A stretch of 64,000 nucleotides of DNA, taken from NCBI GenBank assembly GCA_902805475.1, contig CADCSX010000006.1:1860001-1924000 (forward strand), in the 5' to 3' direction. Under the pieces are notes generated by a model, which saw nothing but the letters and a program-made list of their open reading frames with translations, made no database searches and had not been told where the DNA came from. This DNA comes from Entonaema liquescens. Its lineage: Eukaryota > Ascomycota > Sordariomycetes > Xylariales > Xylariaceae. Positions 33,930 through 45,277 of the stretch are shown here, piece after piece. How positions within the stretch are numbered: position 1 is the first letter of the stretch; every line of letters starts with the position of its first letter. Position numbers and translations under genes: made by a program.

Positions 33930-36900
33930 TTATGACTGTCCACCCCAGTTGAAACCCTGATCTCCGTTGCCCATAATGTTCGGATACGCCATTCCCATGT
34001 TCAAGTACGTGTCTATGTCTGTCATTCCTTCATTCTCTAAAACGTCCATAAGCTCAATCTGTTGTTGTTGGCTTAAACTCCCTTGTCGCTCTGGCGGGAG
34101 CCCGTTGGAAAACGGCATATTGCCCATGTTAATATCGTCAAGGCCGTTTGCGCCGGAATCGTTCCAAAAGTTACCACCCAGTCCGTTGCCGAAGGTATAT
34201 GGTGAAATGAACGGCGGCGGAGGATTAAACCAGTCCGTAACTGTGGTTGGCTGAGGTAGAGGTCGTTGACCCTGTAACTGGTGTTGCGGTAAAGGAGGAA
34301 TGGTAAAAGCCGGTGGAGCTGTACGTGATTGTGGCGGAGGCACCGTATTCGGCGTCGCAATATCAGAGGGGTTTGGGCTAAACTTGAAGTTGAGAGCATG
34401 GGTGTAACAGGAAGCGGTGTTCCTATAGCTGAAGGAGTAGCGGTGTTTGTAGACACCGATTCCGGAGACGGTGGTATGTGCTGTGCGGGAGACGAGAATG
34501 GTGGGGATACTGTTGCATCACTATCTGGTGGGCTGTTTTCTTCCATGAGCGTCATGTCTCCCTGAGTAAAGTCGGGAGGGAAGTAGCTGAAACGACGTCC
34601 GGTAGGGTCACTAGAGGCCGGGTTCAGAAAGATCGAATTTGATCTAAACGTAGGATGTGCAATGTAGTTATTCCCAACTCCATAGTTGTTCATCTCTTCT
34701 GGACCAGAGCCAAAAACGTAACCAAACTGTGGCGGGTTAAAAGGGGAAACGCCGGCGTTGGATATGGTCGTCCCACTTGAGATTTCAGAGGCAGAGGGAG
34801 AGTTTGTATTTGTTTGGGATGGTGGTGTGTTAAAAGCACTGGAGTTCGACTGCGTTGGTGTTTCGTTCGAATCGTAGCTTTGGAGGCATGCTTTTGTGAA
34901 AGTCGAGTATAATTGAGACGCTGCTGCAGTTCCTGGCCATCTTTCAACGCATTGATCTATTATATCTAGTGATATATTGACTAGTTCCTGTACTTCGTCA
35001 CGACTGTGTGACGCTCGAACTTCGGGGTAGGTAACAGCCCATAGAATAGTGTTGAGGGACATATACAGGGTCAATATAAAAATCCATGTAATATCGACAG
35101 CCGCTGCCATCATCTGTTTACTAGACATTTGAATAACAAATGCAGCCGAGTCGAAGCACTTTGTGGCGGAACGCACGGATGGCTTCGGCACCTGGGGGGA
35201 TGGCCGATGAAGTGTCATCATCATAACATGGAATCGCCCCGAAAACCTATAATTATTTTAATGAGATTACTAGAACTCAGTTTGGGTGCTGTCATAAAAT
35301 ACGTACCAAGGCTTGCACCACGCTGGGTTTTCGGGAGATTCCTTAAGCCACTGATCCATCTTAGCCTCCATTGCCCCGAACCACGGATGGCGGTCGTCCT
35401 TAGGCTCTAGGTACTTCTTCTCATATAAGATCCGTCGGATTTCAGCCTGGAGTTGTCGCATCTTGCAATGATGTATAGCAACTAGTTTTCTCTCGTCCGG
35501 TGGTCCGGGGATGATTCCATCTTCACGAATATTTGCGTCGCTTACAGTTTCAAAGAACCTGACATCGTTTATGTCGTCACTTTTAGCAAATCCATTCGGA
35601 CGACCCATAACATGAGCCATGCCGAGTTCCAGATTGCTGACAATCCAACTCAGTCGCCGTCGCATATCAAGAGTCAGCGGGTCGCTGACGCCTAGGGAAA
35701 TGGTCTTTTCGTCGGCTAAGCCAAGTTGCTGGCAGATCCTCGTTGCTAAGCCGACAACGTAGTATACAGCGGTTCGCGTTGGTGTTAGCATTGAATACTG
35801 GCCGATCAAGACAAGGCATTGGAGAGTCTTGAGATCCTTGGGCCGGACAACATCTTCGAAGTATTTCATTGCAGCTTGATAGTAGCTATCAGCAAGTCCT
35901 GCATATGTCGTGTCTAGTTTCTGCATGCTCGTCGCCATAACTAATCGCACGACAAAGTTTTGGTATGGATCTGTGCTCCCGGAGTAGACGTCTTCAACTG
36001 TTCTCTCCAATACCTTCTCGTGAAGAGTTGGAGTAAATACTTGGGCTAGGATATGTAGTTAGCCAGGGCGTTCTCTGCTGCTTAAGGGGGCACGGGTGAA
36101 GAACTCACCTCGCTGATGAAAAACTTCTACCAGTCTATCAGCGATGCCTCTACTCGGGAGATTCTGCGCTGGGACGGCACTGATGATGGGATAACTTTTC
36201 TTCCTTCCCGAGATTGAGGGTGGTATGGTGAAGGATTGCGACCGTGTTCCTGAGAAGCTCGCGCCGTGCGCCACAGTTTGGCGGCGATCGCGTAAATCTG
36301 GTATTAGCTCCGATATACGCTTTGAGTCGGTGTACCGTTTAGCCTCTTCCATGAGTATACGTGTCATGGCAATACCACTAGAGGGCCCGAGATACCGCGG
36401 AGTCTCGTCGGTTTCGTTTAGACGAACTAACCCGCCTGGCCGGATGAAATCTTCATGGTTTTTGGGAAAGTCATCGTCGTCGGTATATTGGCCAAGTTCG
36501 GCCTCAAGCTGTCTAACTTTCTCCTGAAGTTTAACAACATAAAAACGACTGATTCTCTTTCCTTTTGTCGTGTCAAAGTACTCGCAGGCAGAGCCGGATC
36601 GCTCGCACGGCAAACAACGAGGCAACGTGGGGTCACAGCGTGTTTTCCTCTAAGAAATAGCCAAGTCAACTCAAACAGTCTCGAAAGAGGGAAAACCCAA
36701 GCCCCTTCGATCAGAGCATGCGTGAGACAGGTACTCACCTGGCGACACCGGCAGCAAGCTGTTAGTGTATGCGCAATGCGGTGCGAGGCTTCGCCGTCGC
36801 CGTTCTCCTCAGCCTTGACGGGCTTCTTTTGTTGCCATTGTTGAGGCGGTCTCGGGGCATGGGATGTAAACCCTTGGACCTGTCGAAAGACATTTGAGGC

Positions 36901-37266
36901 ATCCATGGGCGACTCTGGTATGAATTCGTGTTGTTTCTTGTCGCTCTTGTTGTTGGATAGAGCCTTGGGCTTTTTGATCTGGCCCCCAGGAACGTGGGGG
37001 AGATCAATCGTTGGTCGCACGCAACTTCGAGGGCTCGAGGCGTCGGGAATGAAAGCGGGGCGAGCGAATTGAACAAACCGATTGTATTGCTGCTGTTGCT
37101 GCTGTTGCTGCTGCTGCAGGTCAAGTTTTACTTTATCATGATTTCGATTTTTGGAGACGCCGCCGCAAAATGCTTCGTAAATGTGGCTGTAGAAGGGAGA
37201 GTCGTCGCCATCGAGCTTGTAATATCCGCTTTGAGTTTGAGAACACATTCTTACGTATCCGTACAT
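33930..37266 (-). CDS. Zn2Cys6 transcription factor 1, with a probable missing base
   Basis: Exons 37266-36739, 36649-36109, 36045-35307 and 35246-33930. The zinc cluster spans the first intron: ACCRCRQ then RKTRCDPTLPRC, spacing C-x2-C-x6-C-x6-C-x2-C-x6-C, at about residues 171-198. It is unusually internal, after a disordered N-terminus with a 10-residue Gln run. A coiled coil (VVKLQEKVRQLEAELG) follows, then the fungal-specific regulatory domain (VLIGQYSMLTPTR...GLATRICQQLGL...DMRRRLSWIVSNLELGMAHVMGRP) and a Pro/Ser/Asn-rich activation-type tail. Near 34390 the frame shifts from TPLPVTPML to NFKFSPNPSDIATPNTV. The spliced length of 3125 nt becomes 3126 (1041 residues) with one added base. 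It is divergent from regulator 2 and near two carriers. Confidence 0.82.
37088..37119 (-). repeat. Glutamine-codon (CAG/CAA) repeat inside transcription factor 1
   Basis: A run of mostly CAG with interspersed CAA codons encodes ten consecutive glutamines at about residue 50-60. Such tracts are common in fungal regulators and vary by slippage. Confidence 0.85.
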
Positions 37267-39542
37267 GTACTTATTGTACGAAATACGTTATGCATATACA
37301 TGTATATCTCGTATTTACCTAGCATTGACTACCTTTGTATTAGCTGACCTAATATACTACCTATGATGTACTGTCAGATTGACAATACCCGATAAGATAG
37401 TACCTGACCACTTACCTATAGCTACAAGGTTAACGGCTAACGATTAGCGATCAGAAGAGGGAAGCCACCGTACACTAGAGCGCGGACTGAATTATAATGG
37501 AGCACCGATTAACCCCGCGACATGGGTCTCTTTCCGCTTTTCGTTGAACGCGACTGTCGAAATGCGTATAGTTTATAGGGAAGTATATATCATTAAGGGC
37601 AGGTATCAAGTTGAATAGCAACTTCCATAGATCAGATCGAATTTACGGGGAAAGCAAACTCTACATAAACTCTCAAGTCCACATGATGTAGTAAATCTTA
37701 GTTGATCTAATCTACAACTTTTAAGTCGTCCGAATCACCCGACTCCTAAAGTTTCTCCTGTCATCCGTTTCGTTTCACCTTTTTTGTTCCTTTTTAATCG
37801 GCTTCATATCGGGCTAGGTCGATGCAATGGCCGATGCAATGGTCGATGGATTGTCGATGAATGTTATCGCCGGCTACAATTCCGTTTCGTTCATTCGTGC
37901 ATCTCGTGCATCTCATCTCGCTTTACAATATAAACTTAGTTTCTATAACATCCCAGCCGCCACGACTTTTTGACTTACACGGGTGCGGCAAAAGTGCCCA
38001 GGATTTCTTCCTGGTACAAATGCAAGAATCCGTTTCTATTCTTGGAAAACCCTCGTCCGCTTTATTAGGCAACATTTCCTTTTCGAGCCTGTCCTGGAAC
38101 AGTAGCATCGGTTTTAAGGGAGCCAACAATGTGCTGACCGACGATTATTCATACAACCGGAATTCTCTGTTGTTTTCTTACATCCGACAAACGGTCCGGT
38201 ACTACCTATTCATGCATTTATGAGACGGCCGCGCCATAATCAAGAAAATATCTGAATTATTATGCAGGCTGCCATGGCGCCTGGCGAGGCGGTCATGTCA
38301 CTCGTCTGCAAAGCATACCTCCCAGTAGCTGTACCACCAACTAAATCCAAAAGCGCCCCCAGCCTTACCGTAATATTTCTTACACGCGGGAGGAGGGCGT
38401 GGGGAGGTCGGGTGTTCTGATACTAACTATCGGTCCTGGATGAGGCGCAAGAGAACGAAGGAGTGGGCATGATCTCATTCTCGGGCGGTTGCCCGCATGG
38501 TATCTACTAGAATGCCTCGTGGTTACAAGGCTAATATAAATTGTTGAGGAGCGAGCTGGGTTGAAATTCCTCCCCTGACGCAGGGCGCTCCCGCTACTAC
38601 GGAAACCCATGTAGGTTGGCACTCGATACATGAGCAAGTCATATAATTTGTGTAGGGCGTATGTACTCTTCCTCCGGCATCGACATGGCCCCAGCTCCAC
38701 GGGAAAGCGGATGTTTTACGACAGAAATAGCAAACGTTCAAACAACCATCTCTCGGTTCCTTTGATGAACCAAAGAAAGGAACCCCGCGAATCGTTGACG
38801 ATTAGATCCTAAGCCGCACCCAAGCTTCCAGGAGGAGCCGCTAAACCATGGGTCATGCAATGGTCAATGTATCCATGCGCAGAAGAGGTTGCAAGGGAGA
38901 GACATACTATGTAATTCTTCAAATTTGTAAATCGGCGGAAACCCCCACAGTTTGTGGTACACATACCACCTCATCCTCTTCTAATTTTCTAATTTTCTAC
39001 GGTAGTGGTGACGGTCTAGCCCATCTTCGGAACACTGCACACGCTGCACATGCTGCAAATACACTACATAGTACCTACGTACAGGACTATTACCTTATTA
39101 GTTATCTCTTCTGGACGTATTACTAGCGCCACTAAAAGCAATAAGCCGCCTCGCTCGACTCGTCACTTGAGCCCCAAAGCTCTGAAGGCGGTATATCCAC
39201 GTGCAACTTTGTTTGGAATCTTAATTCTTACTACCGCCACTATTATTTTCCAATGGTCATTAACGTAGCGTCTTTTCCGAACAGCATAACACTTCTTCAA
39301 CGGGATAAGAAGTTAAATTTAACGACTCCTGCGCCGCATGTCACCTGCTGCCAATAATACGTACATAGATTTAATCAACTCGAAACCGCTAATCTACCCA
39401 GATAGCTGTCACGATTGTGGAAACTATCCCCACTTGAACTTGCGCTATCTTATACTATTAAAAACCTCCGAGACCCTGGACTTCAGGGACCATAACCGGG
39501 AAGCTCTATACACGCCCAAGTTCTCGCCTAAAGACGTGAAAT
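37267..39542. promoter_or_regulatory. Divergent 2.3-kb region between the two Zn2Cys6 regulators
   Basis: No gene is supported. The short open frames at 37861-38223, 38380-38700 and 38848-39126 lack motifs, and their codon use looks random. The region contains TGCAATGG repeats near 37822-37846 and must carry promoters for both regulators. Confidence 0.45.
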
Positions 39543-41767
39543 ATGCCACGATCAAGCTTCTCGGATAATCCGTTATTGCGGGTATCACGACCGGTGTCAG
39601 CATGTTCTAGGTGTCAGTATAATCGCATAGAACCCGTACATAATTAAGAATGTTAAGACTAAGATATCAATAGGTCGAAGTGCCAAGGTCAAGGTAGTCT
39701 AATCGTTATTCGATATATTAACCACGTTGCTGATGACGATATTACCAGTGCGATGGAAAGCTGCCGGCATGCACTGCCTGCGAGAAGGCTGGTCGTGAGA
39801 AAGAGTGCTCAGCTGCGAACGATCAATTCGCTAGAGGCAAGGAAAGGAGGTGAGAGACAAATTCAAATATAGGTGTCCTTGCCAATCTACTGACATGGTT
39901 GAACTAGCTACGTCGCTGCGCTCGAACTCCGCATAGAGAAGCTGGAAAAGCGACTGGCGTATGCTCGATCAAGAAAGGCATCTGTCGCTCAGCATGAGTC
40001 TGAGGTACCACCAGCACAGCCAGAGCCTGACCGGAAAGACTCGCTTGCTCTTATCAAAGCTGCCATATACCGTAAAGCTGCCAGGAAACGGGAAATGTCC
40101 GATGTAAATTCATTAATGTCTGACTTTGGCTATCTGTAAGTTGCTTGCTTCTTATAAATGGGCTTCGCCGGTGATGTTAATGGGTAACAAGGTCGATCAA
40201 TGCTACGACAAGGGACTTTGAACCCACGATGAGCAACATGACGTTTGCACGCCTCGTGTTAGCCGCCGCTTCCAACGACCCGCTCCCAAACGTCGTGGAC
40301 TTGACGCTGCCTCCTAAGCAGGATGCCATCGCTCTTGTTCAGTATTATATGACCAACATTTACTCCCTATATCCCGCATTTCCCGAAACTACGCTTTACA
40401 CCATACTTGAGCAAATGTACTCTTTCCAGGAACGAGCAATTAAAGATGTTGATTATTGGCTCGTATATATGGTACTAGCTGTTGGGTCCGCCGCCCAAAG
40501 TCGATCGAAGAACGACAATTATTATCGTAATGGACTGCGTTTTGTAGCGCAAGCCTTGCAGCATGCAGACAGGGCGTTAATGCCAGGTTACACGACACAA
40601 ATACAATCTTTAATCCTACTCACACAATACTCGATGCTCGATCCCGCTCATTTTGACAGCTGGCATTTGATCGGCTTCACCTCTAGAGCAGTCATTGATC
40701 TCGGGTTTCACCAGGATCCTCCACCTGAGCAGCTCTCAGACAAGGCGGCATTAGATATGAGACGGAAGACTTTTTACTGTGTCTATTCACTAGACAGGTG
40801 TGTATCTAGGCCGCTAATCGTGATGTGAGAGATACTAACTCTTTGAATAAGATCTATTAGTATGGTCCATGCACGTGCCTTCTCCTTCACGGATGCATCA
40901 ACAAATGTTGCCTGGCCGAGGCCTTCTTCGTTCAGTCGCCGAGCATCGATCACCGGTAAAATTCTTTCGGGTTCTGAGCCCGCCTTTTTGCTCTTCCAAC
41001 TGCGACGGGCCCAATCACACTGGTACCAAGCACTTTTCCAAGCAGAGCCAACTCCCTTGCCCAATGCATCCTCATTCATCTGGCAGATGTGCCAAGATAT
41101 GAGGGAATGGGCCGAGACGCTCCCCACCACTCTGCCGATTGGTATGAGGGAGCACTTCGACCTAGAACTCCGGTACAGCTTCGTGTACTGCATAGCGCCT
41201 TCAGCTAGAGCCCCGCACATGACTGACTACGGCCGTCTACTCATCTTCGAGCATGCCCTTGCGTACCTCGATCGCATCTTCGAAATCTCGCACCGTGAGA
41301 TGAAAACCGCATTTTACACATACCACGACGCCTTGCGCGTCTTCTTCATGGCGAGCCAGTTTGTCGCCGTCCTCCGCGACGCGGAAGATCTGCTCCTCGC
41401 TGGCGTCACCCCGCCAATGCCCTTCGTCGAGGTTGGCAAACCGCAGCCACCCCCTCTACCGCCGCGCCCCGGCGGTCCCGGCGTAGATAATGTAGAAAGA
41501 AGCCTAGGGTGCTTGGAAAGGACTACCCGAACGCTTGGGAAGTACGGTGAGCGGTGGGACACGTGTGTGGCCCTAAAGGAGAGTTTCGAGATGATTTCGG
41601 GCGAGCTGGTAGAGCGTCTTCGCGTGCGGAAGCAAATAAAGCAACGATCTGCGCCGCCTCAGCACGTCCCGGCACCCATGGGCAGGGAGATGAAGTGGGT
41701 TGGTGTTGACGTTGAGGCTTTAATGAGGGGGAGCTCGGGGGGCTCAAGGGGGGCTAAGTTCGAGTAG
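39543..41767 (+). CDS. Zn2Cys6 transcription factor 2, with a 20-nt micro-exon in the zinc cluster
   Basis: Exons 39543-39612, 39674-39693, 39749-39849, 39908-40135, 40192-40797 and 40852-41767 give 646 residues with all phases matching. The binuclear cluster is spread over three exons: SACSRC, then RSAKVK, then CDGKLPACTACEKAGREKEC (C-x2-C-x6-C-x6-C-x2-C-x8-C). A coiled coil follows (ALELRIEKLEKRLAYARSRK). The fungal-specific domain includes LVQYYMTNIYSLYPAFPE, LILLTQYSMLDP, SRAVIDLGFHQDP and DMRRKTFYCVYSLDRSISM. Without splicing, the first two cysteines are lost and no ATG is in frame. It presumably regulates nearby nutrient genes, but its targets are unknown. The C-terminus is Gly/Ser-rich. 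It lies head to head with regulator 1. Confidence 0.87.
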
Positions 41768-42034
41768 TGTGAAGAGGGGTTGGTATAGAGATATTCTGTA
41801 GACAGCATGTATGCATGGAAGGGCGTTGAGAAGGTCCGTAATTAGCATGGTGTCTGGCTTCGGGCATTCTTTTATAAGGACGGAGGGAAGGGGATATTCG
41901 GCATTAGGCATTTATAATTTATGGTACTGTTTACTGTTTACAATTGACGCCATCGTTTTCATCTAGTTACATCATAATCCGGCAAGAACTGAATTTGGTG
42001 GTATTTAGTGATAATTACTATGCTATGAAAAACT

Positions 42035-43447
42035 TCACGTAGCCTGTACTAGAATAGTTCTAGGTGGGTACTGGGCACTTACCTCGTTAACCTCTAACAC
42101 AGTCATCGTCTTGCTCGGGAACCTATCTTTAAATATCGCCTGCAGTCTACTCATGGTTGGCTTCTCAGGCCGCCAGCTCCTGGTATTCTCGAATATGAGC
42201 CTCGGTTTGTGTGAATGTTCTCTCAACATTTCTCCCCAAGGGTTTCGTACGAGGTCAACTTTGGTGTCAGGTTCATGAAAGATGACAGACCAGTCATGAA
42301 TATTCATTTGAAAATCCCCCGAGTCGCCGAGCACAGCGAAGTTAATTGTTGCTCGTCCCAGGACGGGCATAGATTCGAGCGCCTTAGTCCAGGCCGCAAA
42401 CAACGGCTGCATCGTGTCTTCGCAGGGTAAGTTTCGCCTACGACTATCGGGTCGATCCACAAAGTACCAGCCCCCCGCCGGCGTCGTCATTCCTAGGTTG
42501 GCATGGAATTCTCTTAGGCTCGGCCAGGGCGAACTGGGAATCTCGGACTGCTCGTTTTTGCTCGGCCAGAAAAGCGATTCGTCGAAGACACCGCTGATTT
42601 CAAGGGAGACGAGATTATATGACCACATACGCATAGCTGCTCCGAGAGGATCATACGATAGTGAGTTAGTATTATCAAAGGTGGTCCATCTATGTCGTAA
42701 TTCCAACTGAACTGGGTCATGCACCTCTAGTGACAGAGAGACATTTCGGCACTGCGTGCTGGAGAGAAAATCGGCCTCGACTAGAGCGTCAGCTAAGCCG
42801 TGCCGATCCTCCCGACGTAGCACTTTAAACTTCTCAACCATTTCACTTAATTCTAACTCGTCCGCTATAATATTGATGCATTTCAGACATGGTAACCGTT
42901 TTGCAAGATCGACGGCGGTGCGCAGTGCTACTCGTCGAACCGAGATGTCTACACAAAATACCAGATCCGACACACACTTAACCATAGGGAAATTCTCGCC
43001 ATAGCCAATCAGTCCAAGGCGGGTGCGAAGAAATCTCGGTGTCGTACTCGCCAGGTCATCATGTATACTCCTAACGTAGCCCAGTTGTAGGGTCAACCCC
43101 TTCTTATCATCACTCTCTGCCAGAATACGGAAGAGCTGGCGCAAATCCCACGTTAGGGCGGCGCTAAAGCGTTGCCACTGCTGCGAAGGCTTCACTCTGC
43201 TCTCGTCGGATTCCAGGACGACGTTGAAGATTAGATAGCGTAGGAATCTGCGGCGCGCGCTGTCGGCCCAGACTTTGCGCGAAAAGAAGTCCAGATCTCC
43301 GCCCGTGCTGTCAACGCGCAGGCTTGAAAAGGTGCGTCGCTCGATGGCCCGCTGCCATGGCCGCGATAACGTGGCGTATGGCGCGAGGCCTTCGGGTGGA
43401 AGGAAAGAGGCAATGATTGTGATGATATCCTCCGGGAGTCTCCCCAT
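42035..43447 (-). CDS. F-box protein 2
   Basis: A 470-residue protein starting at the ATG at 43447. The N-terminus MGRLPEDIITIIASFLPPEG is a canonical F-box (residues 3-45, continuing YATLSRPWQRAIERRTF), the Skp1-docking element of SCF ubiquitin ligases. The remainder resembles the large family of filamentous-fungal F-box proteins with a C-terminal Trp/Pro-containing stretch (DWSVIFHEPDTKVDLVRNPW). A longer open frame adds a hydrophobic leader upstream, but it would bury the F-box and is rejected. The last codons contain a GTAAGT...ACAG segment of exactly 39 nt (in frame, same stop), so an optional mini-intron cannot be excluded. Targets are unknown. Confidence 0.82.
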   Translation of the reverse strand: MGRLPEDIITIIASFLPPEGLAPYATLSRPWQRAIERRTFSSLRVDSTGGDLDFFSRKVWADSARRRFLRYLIFNVVLESDESRVKPSQQWQRFSAALTWDLRQLFRILAESDDKKGLTLQLGYVRSIHDDLASTTPRFLRTRLGLIGYGENFPMVKCVSDLVFCVDISVRRVALRTAVDLAKRLPCLKCINIIADELELSEMVEKFKVLRREDRHGLADALVEADFLSSTQCRNVSLSLEVHDPVQLELRHRWTTFDNTNSLSYDPLGAAMRMWSYNLVSLEISGVFDESLFWPSKNEQSEIPSSPWPSLREFHANLGMTTPAGGWYFVDRPDSRRRNLPCEDTMQPLFAAWTKALESMPVLGRATINFAVLGDSGDFQMNIHDWSVIFHEPDTKVDLVRNPWGEMLREHSHKPRLIFENTRSWRPEKPTMSRLQAIFKDRFPSKTMTVLEVNEVSAQYPPRTILVQAT

Positions 43448-44056
43448 TGTGCTATGCTGTGAAATAGGGGGGAGGGGGGAGAGTAAGATGAAGAAGAGTA
43501 TATTCAATGTAGTGAAAGTCAATCGGCGTCAAGGTTTGATTTTTTAGATATTATGTAAATACAATTAGGTAAATATGCTGTTGACTAGTGCCTTCAGGGT
43601 TATTCAGACGGTAACGACGACGGGGTCACAACTCCTGGCTCACATGCTGCAACAAATCGTACCTGCCAACTGAAGATCTAAAGATCTAAACTCTAAACAG
43701 AATGGACCTATGGCATGAACTACTTAAGAGGTACCTACTTAAGGTAGTCATTGCCTAAAATAGTAAGGTTTGAGTGCACGCACCTTTTAGTTAATATTGC
43801 TAATATCATCGCTTCATAGTAACCTTTAAGAATAACCTTTAAGCACTTATTTCGCAGCAGCAGTTATATAGTAGATAGCATCTACTATTTTTTTCTTCTT
43901 ATACTGTTTAGTTACCTTACACATCAGATGTCTAGATAGGTAAGTTCTAAGTTGTAGTAACTATTCGATAGGAGGGAAGGTCATGTATATCCTTCCCTAC
44001 CAAGCTTGTAGCTTCAACAATAGGTAATATCAGTTCACCAACGAGCTTCTCATCCC
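43448..44056. other. Intergenic region
   Basis: AT-rich spacer with GGTACCTACTTAAGGTAG near 43731 and a T-rich run near 43889. No gene or RNA is recognised. Confidence 0.5.
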
Positions 44057-45277
44057 CTATATCTTAAATACAAGTCCCTCGTCCGAAGTAACCTTGCCCT
44101 TAGCAAACCTATCCCAAGCATCCTTAACCGACTCCATACCCTCGCCCCAGACAAGCTTCACGCCGGGGACGCCTTCTTTCCGGAAGCTCTCCCACGAGGC
44201 CTCCGCGCGGGCGTAGTACTCCTTCTCGCCCACCTTTTCAACCGCCTGGTTCTGCTGGGTATCGGCCATGACCTGCGAGATGTCGAGCCCCGCCGGCGGC
44301 TTGCCATCCGGTGCCAGCGATGCGGACGGCTCCGAGACCTCGGCCCCTACGACGATGAACTGCACGCGTGGGTAGGCGGATACGAGGGCCGCCGCCCACT
44401 TCCACTGCACGTGGTTGCGGCCGCCAAAGTCCACAATCACGATCTTGCTTTCCTTGGAGATGCCTAGTCGCGACGCGACCTCGAGCGGGTCTGCGCTCGT
44501 CGCCTCCACCGCGTCGTATAAGCCCGTGCTCTTCACGAACGCTTGCGAGTACTCGCTCGCAGCGCCCACGATGCGCGCCGGCTTGGACGACGTGCGGTTT
44601 GTTCGCAGGGCGCGGGCGAAAGCCAGGCCGACCTTGGAGCCGGGCGCAAAGTTGATGACGGTGGCGTCTGTCAGGTCGGCCTGCTCCGGAGTCAGGTTGA
44701 CGGACTGCTTGGGGTCCTGGGGGAACATGAACTCGGCCATGAGGAACGCGGTTAGGTGCATGACGCGGAACAAGGCGTCGTAGGCGATAGCGTCGGTCTT
44801 GGCCTCGATTTCCTTACCAGTTGACTCCGGGTAGGCAAAGTAGTGGTTGTACAATTTCAGGTGGTTCTTCCGGTAGGGCTCGGTGACAAAGAACTGACCG
44901 GGAATTCCGGCCTCCCTGACCTGGAAGTCCAGAGGCAGAGTGCCGATGGGGAGATACCCCCAGACGTAGCTGTCCTTGGGTACGCTGGGAAACGTGGAGT
45001 CGACGATCTTGGCATAACCCCAGGCGCTGATGCGGCCGTAAACGGAATCATCGTTGTACGGCGCCGGCGTTGTCGGCGGGATCCGGTGGATGCCCCACCA
45101 GTCGGCTATGTCAGCCAACTTGCAGTAGGTGAAGTTGTTGGAGGTTAAGGAAATAACCACCGTTCGGACCCGCAGGGATGACTCCCCTAGCGGAGGTAGG
45201 GGGTCCGGAATGGGCACCAAGGCCTGTTTGAAGTAATCCTTCTTGTTGAGGATCTGGATAACAGGGACTTCGGCCAT
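44057..45277 (-). CDS. DUF2855 family protein (reductase-like fold)
   Basis: A 406-residue single-exon gene with strong GC3 bias. The opening LNKKDYFKQALVPIPDPLPP, the SLTSNNFTYCKLAD stretch, WGYLPIGTLPLDFQV and the later nucleotide-binding-like segment (KIVIVDFGGRNHVQWKWAAALV) match DUF2855 (PF11017) as I know it. These proteins look like distant medium-chain reductase relatives that have lost the standard cofactor motif; no member has a firmly assigned reaction that I know of. They are common in fungi, plants and bacteria and sometimes sit beside secondary-metabolism genes; no such cluster is evident here. There is no signal peptide or membrane segment. Confidence 0.88.
   Translation of the reverse strand: MAEVPVIQILNKKDYFKQALVPIPDPLPPLGESSLRVRTVVISLTSNNFTYCKLADIADWWGIHRIPPTTPAPYNDDSVYGRISAWGYAKIVDSTFPSVPKDSYVWGYLPIGTLPLDFQVREAGIPGQFFVTEPYRKNHLKLYNHYFAYPESTGKEIEAKTDAIAYDALFRVMHLTAFLMAEFMFPQDPKQSVNLTPEQADLTDATVINFAPGSKVGLAFARALRTNRTSSKPARIVGAASEYSQAFVKSTGLYDAVEATSADPLEVASRLGISKESKIVIVDFGGRNHVQWKWAAALVSAYPRVQFIVVGAEVSEPSASLAPDGKPPAGLDISQVMADTQQNQAVEKVGEKEYYARAEASWESFRKEGVPGVKLVWGEGMESVKDAWDRFAKGKVTSDEGLVFKI

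Noticed and set aside
37861..38223. 120-residue open frame between the two regulators
   Set aside because: Ser/Phe/Leu-rich, random-looking composition with no start context or motif.
39543..39760. First impression that regulator 2 had lost the first two zinc-cluster cysteines
   Set aside because: An upstream exon with ATG at 39543 and a 20-nt micro-exon restore all six cysteines in frame.
43448..43522. Hydrophobic N-terminal extension of F-box 2
   Set aside because: It would place a signal-like segment before an F-box, which works in the cytosol or nucleus; the ATG at 43447 gives the usual start.
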